Shown here: in pieces, positions 5,591-5,657 of the stretch | Layout: each line of letters opens with the position of its first letter | Numbering within the stretch: position 1 is the stretch's first letter | Origin: Candidatus Segatella violae | Lineage (GTDB): Bacteria; Bacteroidota; Bacteroidia; Bacteroidales; Bacteroidaceae | Assembly: GCA_002440225.1 (NCBI GenBank) | Contig: DJSH01000089.1 | Span: 3,887 to 9,543, forward strand | Reading direction: 5' to 3' | Length of the DNA: 5,657 nucleotides | The notes under the pieces: model-generated | Seen by the model: the letters and a program-made list of their open reading frames with translations, nothing else | What the model was told of the DNA's origin: nothing | Databases searched by the model: none | Translations under genes and position numbers: made by a program

Positions 5591-5624
5591 AATCCCACAG
5601 ATCTTGGGTACGACCTGTGGGATT
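5591..5624. terminator. Hairpin upstream of the receptor unit, possible terminator
   Basis: A perfect 10-bp inverted repeat aatcccacag (5591-5600) / ctgtgggatt (5615-5624) surrounds a 14-nt loop. On the minus strand it is followed by attgtgtttata, a modest T-rich tail, so it could end a gene lying to the right of the window. On the plus strand it is followed by gaaatattt. Weak T-runs keep confidence low; it may instead belong to the adjacent repeat tract. Confidence 0.4.
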
Positions 5625-5652
5625 GAAATATTTCGACCTGTACGGTTGAAAC
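5611..5652. repeat. Short direct repeat at the window edge
   Basis: cgacctgt at 5611-5618 recurs at 5634-5641 (period 23), and the following bases gggattgaaat / acggttgaaac are related, giving about 15 of 19 matches. A perfect palindrome gaaatatttc (5625-5634) spans the join. The tract continues to the end of the window, so the copy number is unknown. Confidence 0.5.
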
Positions 5653-5657
5653 GGGCT

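Noticed and set aside
5591..5657. Possible CRISPR array start
   Set aside because: Repeat units are only about 19 bp, imperfect, and 23 nt apart, leaving no room for spacers.

Overview
The window looks like a stretch of a Bacteroidales chromosome, most plausibly Prevotella/Segatella-like (genus uncertain). Three things point there. Two promoters fit the Bacteroidetes pattern TTTG/TTG-N20-TAnnTTTG. There is a PF09820-type AAA-ATPase/PD-(D/E)XK protein of the kind that is multi-copy in this phylum. There is also an outer-membrane TonB-dependent receptor, and the intergenic DNA is rich in A/T runs and hairpins.

Layout. 1-79 is a leader with small hairpins. 80-877 (+) encodes a HAD-superfamily protein of the type associated with 'Swiss Army Knife' RNA-repair proteins. 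903-934 is a good promoter for the next gene. 951-2543 (+) encodes the AAA-ATPase-like/PD-(D/E)XK nuclease-like protein. 2544-3419 has no convincing gene but much structure: a ~150-bp MITE-like element with terminal inverted repeats around a 16-bp GC-rich hairpin, a 35-bp inverted repeat around an almost pure A/T core, crossing secondary inverted repeats, degenerate short tandem repeats and a plus-strand terminator-like hairpin. 3420-5429 (-) encodes a 669-aa TonB-dependent receptor whose last 26 bp, stop codon included, are tandemly duplicated just past the gene end. 5482-5513 is its promoter, preceded by a two-copy direct repeat. 5591-5657 is a hairpin and repeat tract cut by the window end.

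How the genes relate. The two plus-strand genes lie 73 bp apart, but the second has its own promoter, so co-transcription is possible but not required. The receptor converges on them and appears to be an independent unit; no transporter partner, SusD homologue or regulator lies in the window, so its substrate cannot be read from context. I found no clear new multi-gene system. The least explained material is the structured non-coding block at 2612-3320 and the repeat tracts upstream of the receptor promoter.
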